The notes beneath the pieces were generated by a model, which saw only the letters and a program-made list of their open reading frames with translations, ran no database searches and had not been told where the DNA came from. From Edaphochlamys debaryana (taxonomy: Eukaryota > Chlorophyta > Chlorophyceae > Chlamydomonadales), in NCBI GenBank assembly GCA_016858145.1, contig JAEHOE010000180.1, positions 124,001 through 188,000 on the forward strand: a stretch of 64,000 nucleotides of DNA, in the 5' to 3' direction. Position 1 is the first letter of the stretch, and each line of letters opens with the position of its first letter. This document shows, in pieces, positions 42,599 through 54,475 of this stretch. A program made the translations under genes and the position numbers.

Positions 42599-44620
42599 TA
42601 CGGCATAGTACGGTCAAGCCGCATCCAAATGTGCAAGTACAGGCCCCTTCCCCATCTGTGACTTCGCATGGCGGCATGGGTGCTCCTACATGCCTCTTCC
42701 TACTGGTATGATTGTGTATTAATTAAGCTCTTGTGTCGCATCAAGTATATTAGCGTGGTTGCAGTGGTTGCAGTGTTGTAGTGCATGAGTCCCACATGGT
42801 AGTTGTAGTTGTGTAGTGCATCAGTCCCAAATGGTCCAAAAGTACCCTCAGCAGGGCCCCACAGCTTTTCCCGTGTCCGTACCGTGTCCGTACCTGTCGG
42901 TTCATGTGGCAACGAAGGCAGGTCAGTGCAGGGATCGGTGGTATGCACAAGGCATGCATTCAGTGCGCAGCGCATGCATGTATCACAGGTTGATGAGGGA
43001 TCGCGGGATCGAGGCTCGCGCGTGAGGTGGTGTCAGTGCCCCAACATTGCTCTTCAGAGGTTGAAGTGGTTTTCCATAGGACTGTTGCTTTGAACGGCAT
43101 GTCAGACTGGCGTGGAGAGTATCGGGGAATGTGCGGGGCGGGGGTAGGGCGACGGGGGCGAGGTGGGCGAGGGTGGGGCGGGGTACCGGCACGATCGCAC
43201 GCGTGCTCGCCTGAGCTGCGCAGCCTGATGCCGCATATACTAAGGCTTACTGTACATATATATATATATGTATCCCATCTGAGACCGTGAAGAGAAGGCC
43301 CGCAAGCGAAATGAACATGTAAGGCCCACAAGTAAACGTGAAGCGCAAAGCAGCACAAACGCATGCATTCTGAAAGTGCTGTTGATAATTACAAACCAGG
43401 CCTGTCGGAGCGCTGGGCAACGCATCCAGAGCGGCATCCACAGCTTTGGTGAGCAGCTCGTGGGACTGGGCTTGTGGGGCTGGGTGTTCATTGCTGCGGC
43501 GCAGGATGTGCGTCCTGGTCCTTTCGAGTGTGCCCGTCTGGGGTACGCGCATAGTCTGCGCACGTCGGGTGGCGAGCGGGAGGAACGGACCTCTCCCCCA
43601 CCTCAGTGCACTTGAGCCTTCGCCCCCTCCTTCCCCTCCCCCTCCCCCTCCTTCTCCCTATCCTCTCTCCCTCTTAACCCTCCCCCCTGTCTTTCTCTGT
43701 CCTCTCTTTCCCCCCTCTCCCCTCTCCCTTCCCCCTCCTCCCCTTCCTCCCCCGTGCGCTCCCTCTCCGAGAGGGTCCGGCCCTGGCCACCTGTCATGCC
43801 CTGCGGGGCCCACTGCGGCGCTGGCAGAGTGGACAACGGCCGCATCTGCGCGGTGAGTCCATGTGAGGGGGAGAGGCACGGTAGCCGGGAGGGTGGGCCG
43901 GGAGCAGGGGGCTGCAGCTCAGTAGGGCTGTTGACAACTTGCCGTGCCCATGCGAGGAGTGCGCCCCCTGAACCAGCATCCCCCACTTGACCCCCAGGTG
44001 GTTCAGCGGTTACTGCGCCCAGTACTCACGTACCGCGCGGCGGAGCTCCACGGCCCAGTTGAACTGGGGCCAAGCTAACCGGATGCCCCGTTAAGCAAAT
44101 GCCAGGTGAGCGAGTGGGCGGGCGGGTATGGACGGGGCCCTCTCGGGAGCCACCTGACCGTGGGGGTCACCAGGAGTTGGTACGGGGGGCAGAGCGTACT
44201 GTCCGTCTTCAGCACGCCTCGAGTCGGGGTGCTATACAAGTGGCGCACGCGGGTTGGGCCCCTCCTCCGCCTGCGTCCAGGATGGCCGCCGACGCAGACC
44301 GTGTGAACACACCCCGAAAACCTGCACCAAGCGCTGCCTAGAGTGTATAGGTAGCTCTGTTGTATGCTGGTCAGGCTGTGCGCGCGGTTTCGCGTGCAAA
44401 CGCCCACCCGAGAGGAACGTGGCAACGCGCAGGGCGGGGCGGTACGGCTGCACTACAGGGTGTGGACAAAAAAAACCCGGCGCCCGGTTCAGCCGCATAC
44501 TTACTTGCTCTTTCCAATCCTAAAGCAGCATACGCCTTCTGTATCGGCTCTCTAGCTCTCTTACGCAACCCGTCCTACATCGTAGGCCTTTTCGCGAGTC
44601 TCTCACCTCTTGATGTCAAG
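42599..44620. other. intergenic region with low-complexity tracts
   Basis: Relatively AT-richer 3' flank (42600-42840), an (AT)n run at 43256-43269, and a long pyrimidine tract at 43620-43760. A short Cys-rich open stretch flanked by an acceptor-like and a donor-like signal lies at about 43795-43858 (CGAHCGAGRVDNGRICA); with nothing convincing around it I leave it as a possible exon remnant. Confidence 0.45.
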
Positions 44621-46838
44621 ATGGCGTCTTCCTTCTTTGGTATGTGCCTTGATGTGGCTGTAAAGATCAGCGCGACGGCTGCGGCGGTCGCGCTCGTGGC
44701 TGGGCGTAAGCGCGTTCGCGGCGCGACGATGCCCCGCGAGGAGCGTGAGGTCGCAAGCGCCCCGGTAGCGGATGCCCGCCGCCCCTGGCAGCCCTGTGTT
44801 GCTCCGTTCATCCCGGCCGGCGCCTCGACCCTTGTCGACCGCGACATCGTCCCGACATGCAAACTCGTCTCCGAGGTGCGCTTCAAGGGCTAACCGCTTG
44901 GGGCATGTCGCGTCTGGCTCTGCTTGTGCTTTGCGCCGTTGCTTGCGTACATCTGATCAACGTCGTTGCCGCAACCGCACCAATTTGGCCTTGAACGATA
45001 TTTAACTCCTGCCCGCCCATCTCCCTCTCGCCCCCCCGCAGGCTTCGACTGCCTGCGCCGATGAGTGCGCCTCGCTCGCCTCCGATGAGGCCTCGACCTC
45101 CAGCGTCTCGAGCGACGTCTCCCAGAGCAACACCGCGAGCGCCGCCGAGACCAAGGCCGAGGGGTGTGCGGTGAGCTTGCTCTTGGGGTCCGTCGGGGTC
45201 TCGGGCCTCTGCTGCTCAGCACGAGTGCAGCGCAGGCCGTGGATCGCCTGCATTCCGGCCGAACGGTGCAACGGTTGGACCGTAATACAGTGTAGATGTG
45301 CCGCCCACTAGCTCTGAGCGTCCTCCCGCCAGCAGCCTCATTCAGCAGTTGCAGCTGGCTCGTGCCCTCCGATGCTGCTGCGCTCTCTCCTGACCTTCTC
45401 TCCTCGCCCGTCCTGCCCCCGCTCCCTCCCCCAGGCTGTGCCTCCCGCTGCCCCCGCCTTCGCCGCCTGCTCCGCCGCCGCCCCGGCCCTGCGCCTGGAG
45501 CGTCTCCTGGGCGAGGGCGCGTGCGGAGAGGCCTGGCTGGCCACTCAGGCCCTGCCTGAGGGCGGCTCGCGGCAGGTGGTGGTAAAGCGCGCCAAGACCA
45601 ACGGCTTCAAGGGCCCCGGCTCCGACCTGGTCCACGAGGCAGAGGTCATGCGCGTGATGCACGGCAACCCGCACGCCGTACAGCTGTACGACGTGATCGC
45701 CGACGAGGCCGGCCGCACGTGCCTGGTCATGCAGTACGGCACCCAGGCCAGCCTGACTCAAGAGCTGGTGAGCGTGTGGCTTAAGGGCAGAGCGGGGTGG
45801 GGCACGCGTTGAGGAGGGATGGGTGCTAGGCGAGGGAGGTGCGTGGGAGCCAACCAGCACGCATGCCCGTTCTCGTGGCTAATTCGCTTCTGGCTTGACT
45901 GACTTGCCTTCCTCGCTCGCGCCCCTCCCCCTCCGCCGCACCCTCTGCAGGACGCTTGCCTCGCGCAGCGTGACTCTGACATCGCCGCCGCCAAGGCCGC
46001 CGTGGAGTCCGCCAAGGCCGCCGGCGCCTCCGCCAAGGACCTGAAGCCGCTGCGCCGGGCTGCGGACGCCGCTCGCTGCCGCACGGTCCTGAGCCGGCGG
46101 CGCCTGGCCCAGCTGGCCTGCTCGATGCTGCTGGCGCTCAAGCAGCTCGGAGGCGCGGGCTACCTGCACGGCGACATCAAGCCCGACAATATCTTCATCG
46201 ACGAGGCCGGCAACTACATGCTGGGAGGTGGGTGGGGTTACCGGGGCGGGGCGGGGAGCTGGAGGGGGTGGGGTAGGGCGGGGAGCGGCAGGAGGCGGAG
46301 AGGGGCGGAGGGGGGAGCGGCAGGTGGCTCTGCTCGGTAGCTTCCCAGGAGGGACTCAGCAGGGGCTGGGACAGCGGGCCTGTCGGGCTCCCAGGGTTGC
46401 AGAGACCTGGATAGCGGCGGCTGCCTGACCTGCCCTCGTTGTCCCGTGCCCCTCGCCTGATCTCCTCCCCCCCTCTCCCCCTGCCCGCCCCCAGACTTCG
46501 GCATCAGCGCCCGCAAGGTCAAGGGCGCCTGGCCCTGGCTGGGCGGCACCCCCCTGTTCTCGGCCCCCGAGGTGGAGGCCGCCCTTCAGCGCACGCGGCT
46601 CTTCGGCGCCGTGACGCCCTCCGCCGACCTGGCCTCGCTGGGGCTGACGCTGGCCTCGGCGGCGGTGTACCACGGCACTCCGGGCGGCCTGGACATGTAC
46701 CGAGACTTCGAGGCGCAGCTGCCGCCGTGGGCCGACGCCCAGTTCGTCGAATTCGTGGACGGGTTGTTAGCCCAGCCGGCTGACAGGCCCACTGTAGACC
46801 AGGCGTTGGCCCACCCGTTCCTGAGACACGCCGACTGA
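44621..46838 (+). CDS. membrane-anchored protein kinase
   Basis: Five exons, 44621-44875, 45042-45170, 45435-45767, 45951-46227, 46495-46838, in consistent phase give 445 residues. The N-terminus has a short hydrophobic segment (ISATAAAVALVAG) followed by basic residues, suggesting a membrane anchor, then a Ser/Ala-rich linker. Kinase motifs: glycine loop LGEGACGEAWLA, VVVKRAK with the ATP-binding Lys, catalytic loop HGDIKPDN, DFG across the last splice junction, SAPE in place of APE, and a short C-lobe ending HPFLRHAD. The HRD arginine is Gly, so it is a non-RD kinase that may not need activation-loop phosphorylation. An Ala/Lys-rich helical insert precedes the catalytic loop. Substrate unknown. 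Confidence 0.85.
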
Positions 46839-48226
46839 GAGTGGAGGGAGCAACAATACGATGACTTGCAGCACCTCAATGACCCCTGAGCAGGGCGCCG
46901 TGCGGGCCTGGGCCCCGGCGCCTGCTACCTTCTGGCCCGTTGGCCGCGGCGGCTGTCCCCGGCGGGCGTCCGCTGCCCCGCCCCTGCAGCGCCGCCGCCG
47001 CCCCGCCCCTGCAGCGCCGCCGCCGCCCCGCCCCCGCACCTTTAGCGCCGCCGCCATCGAGCCGCCGCCGCCGTTGCCGCCGCCCCCACCATCCCTCCCA
47101 GACTCCCCTTAACAGAGCGGCGGGCGGGCCTGGGCCCAGCCCCCACTGCCGTCGGGATGGGGATGTTGGCCGCGGCGGCGGCGACCGGCGCTACCAGCCG
47201 TCCTTTTGGCGCCGCCGCCGTCCAGCCCCCGCCGCCGCCGCCTTCCCCAGCCGCTCCTCATGCAGCATTGGAGCCGGCCCCCCCGCCGCCTCCGCCAGCA
47301 CGTGCCACCGACCGCTTACCCTGCCACCCGACACCAAGCCAGTGTGGGGCAGGCGGGCAAGACGTGATTGTCGTTCGACGTCCAAGGATACATAGGACAG
47401 GATAGGATAGGATAGGATAGGATAGGATAGGATAGGATAGGATAGGATAGGATAGGATAGGATAGGATAGGATAGGATAGGATAGGATAGGATAGGATAG
47501 GATAGGATAGGATAGGATAGGATAGGATAGGATAGGATAGGATAGGATAGGATAGGATAGGATAGGATAGGATAGGATAGGATAGGATAGGATAGGATAG
47601 GATAGGACAGGACAGGACGGACAGCAGTCCATGGGGACACGACTTCAGATGCATGCTATGATAGTCAGGGACTTGAGGGATAGGGAGACTTGGACCTGAC
47701 TTAGAGCCCTGTTGTGCTTACTGGGTTGACGTATCAAACGTATGGTTGTGCTTACTGGATGGAGCTCTCTGACCTTGCGGGAGGCAACCGTTACTAGGAA
47801 TCGGCTGGCCGTACGCGGCGTGGGCAATCTGTGGAGACTTTCGGTGGTTACATTGAGAGTTAAGGCAGCTGAGCGTCGCGGCGTGACAGCCAATCTGACG
47901 GGCCGGAGTAAGGCGGCCGCCAACCTAACGGGCCGTACTCAGCACCCCGCAGTTGCAAGTGTGTAAGGAAGCCACAGTCTGTAATGAACTGAGGACAACC
48001 TGCACGATCAACCAGCAATGCTATAGCCCTTCAAGGGTCCATAAATTGTCCAGCTCTTCATGTCAGCCTACGCTGCCTAGACGTCTGAGAGGCCCACACT
48101 AGCACGACAACAACAGATAGGTTACGGCTATGGACGTAAGGTGCGCCCCTCGCTGATTCGTCGCATATCACAAATCGTCATGGCACATACATTAGGCGTG
48201 GCCACAAGCCACTCAGCAACCGTCCC
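46839..48226. other. intergenic region with microsatellite
   Basis: A CCG/CGC-rich stretch (46930-47330) with a short direct duplication of a CCCTGCAGCGCCGCCGCC unit near 46981-47035, then the GGATA array, then about 600 bases of lower GC with no recognisable gene. Confidence 0.5.
47398..47606. repeat. (GGATA)n pentanucleotide microsatellite
   Basis: About 41 uninterrupted copies, ending in GGACA variants at 47607-47620. It is long and perfect, so probably length-variable. It is not a telomere-type repeat of known green algae. Confidence 0.97.
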
Positions 48227-51200
48227 TCATTCAGCTTTCGCACCCTTGCAGGACCCCGCCGCCATCTCCCCACCGCCCTTGCCGCCATAGACCGGCGGCG
48301 CAGCCGCCCTGCCCGCGTCCGAGCCTCCGCCACCGCCGCCACAGATGTCCCCCTCCCGCTCCGGCTCTCGCTCCAGCTCCCGCGCCTGCTGCTCCTGCCG
48401 CAGCCGTATGTGCGTGTGGCACGCCAGTGTTACTGCCAGCGCCAGCGCCTCCACCGCCGCCGCCAGCAGCGCCACCGCCGGGGCGCTGGACGCCGCCCCC
48501 GAGGAGGCCAGGAAGTGGATGTTGAGGGGCAGGCGCAGGGCGCTCACCAGGGCCATGGAGCGGAGGGGCACCTGGGATTGGGGGGTGGAGGGGAGGGGGC
48601 GGAGGCGTCGTGGGAGGCATGTGCGTGCAAAGCTGTGAACCCCCCCAAGAGCGAGGAAATATAATCGAGCCCAAGCCCGAGCCCCTGCTGCGCTCCCCGA
48701 CACAGCAGGGACTATCACCAGATAGAGATACCGTCATGCCGCGTCGAGCAGTGCTGCAACGTGCCTGGCCCCAAGGCTCACCAGGCACGCCACGGGCAGC
48801 ATGAGCCCGCCCGACAGGAACATGACACGAAACTGCGCCACGAGGCCCGGCGGTATGGGCGCCCTGGCCCGGCTGGCCCTGACTGCCGCGTAGAGCAGCA
48901 TGCGGGGCCCTCGCACGGCCCTCGTGACGGCCTCCCAGCGGGGGCGGGGCAGGGCCAGGCGGGCGGCGGCCGAGGCCAGAAAGGGAGCCAGAGCCACGAT
49001 GAAGCTCGGCGCTAGGTCCCAGGAGAGGGCGCTGCCGGCGCGCAGGAGGACCATCGACACGGCGGCGAGCTCCACCATCCACCTGGCGGAGGGGAAGGGG
49101 ACGGGGAGGATGGGTTTGCATTGAGCAGCAGGGCTTGGGGGGAGGCGCGCTTTGGCAGTGTCCGGCTGGCGGACAGCCTTCCTTGGCCTATTCCTCAAGT
49201 CTAGGCCAGATGAGCCTGCCCTGTGGTCTATCCCTCGGGCCTATCCCCAAACCGAAAGGTCTTTGCTTACAGGTAGGGGCTGAGCGACACGCCCCAGCGC
49301 TCCCCCCGGCCCCGGAACGCCGCCACCTCCGCAGCGCTGGGGCGGCCGGGGCCCCCGAGGCCCCGTCCCTCGCCCCACAGCCCCGCCTCTGCCCGCACCA
49401 CCCAGGCTGCGGCACCCAGCCAGCAGCGCAGCCGGCCTTGCGAGGGGCTCGCGGCGGGGCCGCTGACGGCAGCGCTCGCGGCGGCGATGGCGGCTGTGAT
49501 GGTGGCAAGGGTCTGCAGGTCGGCCCGGATGCGTGCGGCGGTGGCGGGGCAGCCCGCTTGCAGCAACAGCCCCAGAGCGCTCTCAACGGAGGCCCTCCAC
49601 AGCGCCAGCTGCAGCGGCCCTGCCTCGCCGCCCTCCCCTCCGTCTGCTGCTCCCGCCTCCTCCTCTTCCTCCTCAGCCTTGCCCCCCGCAGGCCCGCCCA
49701 CGGCCGGCGGCCCCGCCGCCCACAGCCCCAAGTCCAGGAGGAGCTCCCCCAGGGCGCGGCCCTCCCGGGCGCCCTGGGGCCAGCGCCCCGCCAGCGCCCC
49801 CACCTCCGCGGCGGCTGCGGGGTCGTGAGTGGCCAAGAGGGGCAGCACCAGCCCCAGCGGACCCAGCGCGGGGGAGGGAGGGGAGCCGGCAGCGGGGGGC
49901 TCCGGCGGGGAAGGCTCGAGGGAGAGCTCCAGCTGCGGAGGAAGGGCGGGGGTGAAGGGCAGGGTCGATAACGTACAGACGAGCATAGGACTTGCCACCG
50001 ATGGCAAGCACGGATATTACCGCCCCCGGAGTGAGGGTGCCCCCAAGATGGCTTCCCCGCACTCACCAGCACGACCCCGGGCGGTGGCGCCTGGTCAGGG
50101 AGGCGGATGGCGTACTCCACCTCCTCCACCTCCTCCTCCTCCTCCTCCTCCTCCTCCTCCTCCTCCTCCTCCTCCTCCTCCTCCTCCTCCTCCTCGGCGC
50201 CCTCCCAGTGCTTTTCGTTGTCACCCCCCTTCTCCTGCTCCTGCTCCTGGGGCTCCTGGGGCGCTTCTTTGGAGCCGCAACCCGCCGCTCCGGATCCCCT
50301 CCAGCCCTCCGAGCTCTTGGCCGGCCGGGCGGTGACGGGCACGGACAGGCACACGTTGCCCCACCGCACGCGCGCCGTAAGGGCCGGCGGCTCCATCCGC
50401 TCACCCCCGCTTGCCGCCCCCGCCTCGACTCCACTCCACCCGGCTGCGCCCGTGCGGGTGTGCGTGAAGGCCACCACGAGGCGTAGCTCCTGGGGGGCCC
50501 ACGCCCAGTTACCGTCCACGCTCCCACCGATGTGGGTTTGCTGCGCCTGGTGTGGCGCAGCCGGGACCCGCAGCACGCGGGGCGAGAGCTGCACGACACG
50601 GCCGGCCGTGCTACGCCCATGCTGCGCCCCACCGTGGCTGCACAGCACGCTGCCCAGCAGGTCTGCGTCGTCGTGCTGCACCCTCGCCAGCCACTGCTCC
50701 GTATCCCTGCAGGGGAGGAAGGGGTCGGGCAGCACAAGCGCGACAGCTGGCATTGGCATACAGGCAGCGCGCCACGCACGTATCGAACTCGGCGCGTGCG
50801 ACCTCGGGAGTGCAGCCGAGCCGCTGGGAAGTGGAAGCGCTTCCTGCGGCTGGAGCCCCACCAATCAAACCTGTGGAGCTGCAGAGAGCGTTCCTCCAAG
50901 TGCTTTTAGTCTCTACATACGCGCATGCTCACCCGGCGTAGGCGGCCGGCGTGAGCAGCCCCAGCGCCTGCACCACAGCCGCTGGCTCCAAGCTGGTTCC
51001 TGCACAGGATCGAGTGGGAGAGAGACCCGTTGGGCATGTGGAAAGGTGGCTAGCATATGTCCTTTATGCCGCCACCACCCGCGCCGTGCCTCAGCAGCTG
51101 AACCCGACAAGCCCCACAGCAAGAAGCTCCTTGGCGCCGGTAGGCTAGCGGTGCCCACCTGATGGCGGCTCCGGCCCGCGCGGCCCCGTGGTTACTATCC

Positions 51201-53015
51201 AGAGCTCTACGCAGCCCCTCTGCACCGCCACTGCCCCCGGCACCAGCCCCCGCTCCGCCAGCAGCGCCCTCAGCCGCTCCCGGTGGCCCGGGGGGAGGTC
51301 CTCGGGCTGGGCGTCGGGGATCTAATGGGGTGCGGGGGGTGGGGGGAGAGGGAAGGGAGAGGAGGGAGGGAGGGAGGGGAGGCAGGGTGGGAGGGAGGGA
51401 GGGAGCGGAGGGTGGTGAAGGGTCAAGGCTGAGGCTGCCAAGGGAGGTGAGCCCGAGGCAGGGCGGCGTGTACTAGGTGCCATGCAATTCCTAACCCATC
51501 TAGTGACCTCACCGCATCCACCCCACCCCCGGCCCTCCCATTGCGCACCTTGAGCCTGACACAGCGGCGCATCACCGGCGATGCATAGCCCGTCACCCCC
51601 GGCCCCCGCAGCAGCGGCAGCAGCGCCGCCATCACCTCGACCGCCTCCCCCGCGCCCGCAGCCGCCTCCGCCCCCAGCCGCTGCTCGGCACGCGGTCGAG
51701 GTTGCTGCGGAACTGTGCGTCCAGCCACCACCGCCGGCCCCACGGGCCCCGCCGCTCGCAGCCCCTCCAACTCCTCTACTCCGCCCTTCTCCTGCTCTTG
51801 CTGCCGGAACCGCTGCTGGTGCTGCTGCTTGCTCGTCCCACCCTGAGCAGATGGGCAGTCGTCCGGGGCCCGGCTGCCCCGCCCCCGCCCAGTGCCCCGC
51901 CCCCGCCCCCGCCTCCGCTGCAGCGCCCAGGCTAGGGAGGCGTTGATCAGACCCGCCGTCAGCCGACCGGCCGCCAGTTTGGCGGGCAGCCAGGGGTCGT
52001 CGGGGGACACGGTGGCGATGTGCCGCTGAGTCAGCAAGCCGACGAATGCGGCCCGGAGCACTGCAGTCGCGAGCTCAAGGAGCACGGGCACGCGCTGTGG
52101 GTTTGGACGGGGCGGGAGGCGGAGGGTGCGCAGTATGAGGTGCGGGTTGGTGTGTAACGGTGGGGGTTATGGGGGAGAGCAGGGCGGGTGACGTCCTGGG
52201 CTTGCCCCGCTGGGGGTTGACTCACCCAGACGCCCAAGAGAGAGCAGAAGAGCCTGGGAGGCCGAGGTGGGAAGAGGGACCGGCCCGGGCGCGTGTCAGG
52301 ACATGTGGCAACGCAGTGCCCTGCACCCTACATCGGGCTCAAGTTGTACGGCATGCAATACAGCACTCACACAATGTCGTACGCCATGCCCCCGAGCAGG
52401 GCGTTCCGCGCCTCGGAGGGCTGCATCGTGGTGGCCGGCACCAGCGCGCACCACACCGGGCCGCCCAACCACATGCCGTACACGCACATGACTGCCACCT
52501 GCGTTCCAGTGCAGGGTTAGGAGGAGGCAGGCGACGCGTGAGATAAGACGAAGAGGGCAACGCAAGCGCAGAAGGGTCGGGGCTGCGGGGGAAGGCGGTA
52601 CACGTGCACGGGCACACGGCTTGTGTACAAGCGGGTTGTCAAGCTCACTGCAGTTGCAACGATATCTTGCCTTTGCGTAGAAGCGCCGAGGGAGCACGAA
52701 GGCGGCTGCTCCGCGAACAAGAAGCATGCCGCATAACAGGGACCGAACTCGGTGAGGACCCCGGAGCCGCAACATGTCCAATAGCACGAGGGGCGCCCGT
52801 ATAGCCACGTAGAGCAGGCGCTGTAACTTCTCCTCATGGCAGGGGTAGCTGCTCAAGAGTCGGGATGGCTGGAGGGGGCCGAGGTCCCCAGTTCGGCAGA
52901 ACGCAGCTGCTAATTGAGCCCACGAGAGCACCCATACTGTGCAGCACGCTAGTGAGAGGGCTTTCTCAAAGGCGGAGACGCGGTCGGCCCCGCCGCTGGT
53001 GTCGCGTCGCGGCAT
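48227..53015 (-). CDS. large multi-pass membrane protein of unknown function (paralogue M)
   Basis: Ten exons on minus, 52671-53015, 52371-52498, 52226-52253, 51549-52094, 51159-51321, 50933-50999, 50067-50706, 49271-49932, 48782-49082, 48227-48571, phases all consistent, give 1,074 residues. Hydrophobic segments near the N-terminus (CCTVWVLSWAQLAAAF, LCGMLLVRGAAAFVL, LLFCSLLGVW) and in the last two exons suggest at least six membrane spans around a long soluble middle. Exon 5 carries PDAQPEDLPPGHRERL, shared exactly with the paralogue at 60256. Exon 7 contains a Glu run of about 25 residues encoded by a CTC/GAG microsatellite. The intron after exon 1 has a GC donor, also in the paralogue. 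No known family recognised. Confidence 0.78.
50125..50195 (-). repeat. (GAG)n microsatellite encoding poly-glutamate
   Basis: Tandem CTC on plus, within exon 7 of paralogue M. The paralogue has only a few acidic residues at this site (GEVEEDEVEYAI), so the run expanded after duplication. Confidence 0.9.
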
Positions 53016-54430
53016 GACGGCATGCGCAGGCTGCAGCGTGTCCGCAAGCGCTATTTCCAACGCATGTTTGCTGTGAGCTGGATTAGCCGGTATACAGTGG
53101 GAAAGGCGACCAGGATTAGGAATGACGCATTACAGGGTTGCGGCCAGCGGGCAGCAAGCTGCCGGCCCCGCACAAGGGGGAGAGAGTCAACGTCCCCCGA
53201 CCCCAGGCGTACCCTAAGGGAATGTCTAACACCGAGGCAGCCACCTACTCCAACCCATACAGCGACAGTCTCAGCCCGAGAAGGCTAGCCACATGAGATC
53301 ATCATAAGCACCACAACCACGCCGAGTCAGGGGGAAGGCGGCTCGACATCCGCAGGGGGGTTGAACCGCGGCTTCCCGGCGACGCCGCCCAGGAAAGGGT
53401 GCTCGGGCGGAACGTCTCTCCACTTCTTACTGAAACCTTGACCACAGTCTTCCACAGGATTAGCCAGGTATGTGTATTACACACGCGCCCGTCCTTGCCA
53501 TTTACCGTATCTCGGCGGCCGCATGGGCCCCCATACTCACTCTGCAGCGCACACCGCCAACCAGCGAACAAGCAACCCCGTCTGCAATGCATCTGGCAAC
53601 GCACACATCGTCGCACATTCTCCGCATCCTTCAGACCTTCGCTCCCCTCCTCATTCCCGCCCGCCTCCGCCGTGCGTCCCGGCCTCATACACCAGCACAG
53701 TTGCGGACGCCTTATTGCTAAACGCAACCCTCCAACTCTGGGTTCATAGGCAGGCGACCTCAACTTCCAGACTGCGATCACCAACCCGCAACCTCAACCG
53801 ACCCACATCGGAACGAGTGCGCCTCCCCCCTCCATCACCAAGCAACCCCAGCGCATGTTGCCGTAAGCCACGCCCCGTCCGTCAGCGGCCCCCCATCCCG
53901 CCCTCCACATAAGCCCTCCGAAACGCGGCGCCCACCGGCCGTGGTGCACCGCCCAGCTCCCAAGCCCGCCCGGTACCCCCAGGCCAGTGCCAGCAGGCCG
54001 CCCGCACCGCTCTTGCACTGCTTCCAGCGACCCTCCCCAGCGATCCCGGCAACCCCCAGCTCCTTCAGCCGCCCACAGCTCCATCGCTTTCACGCGCCAC
54101 CTGACCGCTCCGCCGCCCTCCTTTGCGGCCTCCGGTGCCGCCTCCGCCACTCTTCGCCGCTCCCCCGCCGCCATCCGACCGCTCTGCCGCCTCACCTGGC
54201 TCCCTCCGCCCGGGCCGCGAAGCGCCTCTCCAGCGACCCTGCCCCCTGCCTGGCGGCCTCCAGTGCCGCCGCTGTCGCGCCTGCCGCCGGTGGCCCCGCC
54301 GCCTCACCCTAGCCCCCCGACTTGGCGGCCTCCGGTGCGGCAGCGAAGCGCTTCTCCAGTAACCCTGCCCCCCTACTTGGCGGCCTCCGGCGCGGCGAAG
54401 CGCTTCTCCACTCCAGCGACCCTGCCCCCC
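53016..54430. other. spacer between paralogue M and citrate synthase
   Basis: Holds the promoter side of paralogue M, a dispersed repeat (53113-53224), low-complexity pyrimidine-rich sequence, and degenerate tandem copies of the citrate synthase last-exon end (about 54190-54430). No gene supported. Confidence 0.55.
53113..53224 (+). repeat. dispersed repeat copy
   Basis: Matches the intron block at 669-778 in inverse orientation at roughly 85 percent by eye. It lies in non-coding DNA upstream of paralogue M. Confidence 0.55.
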
Positions 54431-54475
54431 CTACTTGGCGGCCTCCGGTGCGGCGGCGAAGCGCTTCTCCAGCGA
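54190..54475 (-). repeat. tandem degenerate copies of the citrate synthase C-terminal codons
   Basis: Blocks of about 55-65 bp each containing GCGAAGCGC-TCTCCA plus TTGGCGGCCTCCGG on plus. They repeat the coding end [14 protein letters not shown] of citrate synthase three to four times downstream of its stop. Copies near 54340, 54395 and 54455 are clear; one near 54220 is weaker. Confidence 0.8.

Noticed and set aside
42599..42760. A TGTAA polyadenylation signal as in volvocine algae
   Set aside because: Not found at a suitable distance after the stop codons I inspected, so I did not use it to name the organism.
43247..43552. Minus-strand frame containing HELLTKAVDAALDAL
   Set aside because: Looks helical, but no splice partners, start context or family match could be found.
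47191..47654. Three overlapping minus-strand open frames full of Ile-Leu-Ser-Tyr-Pro repeats
   Set aside because: They are translations of the GGATA microsatellite; all frames stay open because the unit contains no stop on that strand.
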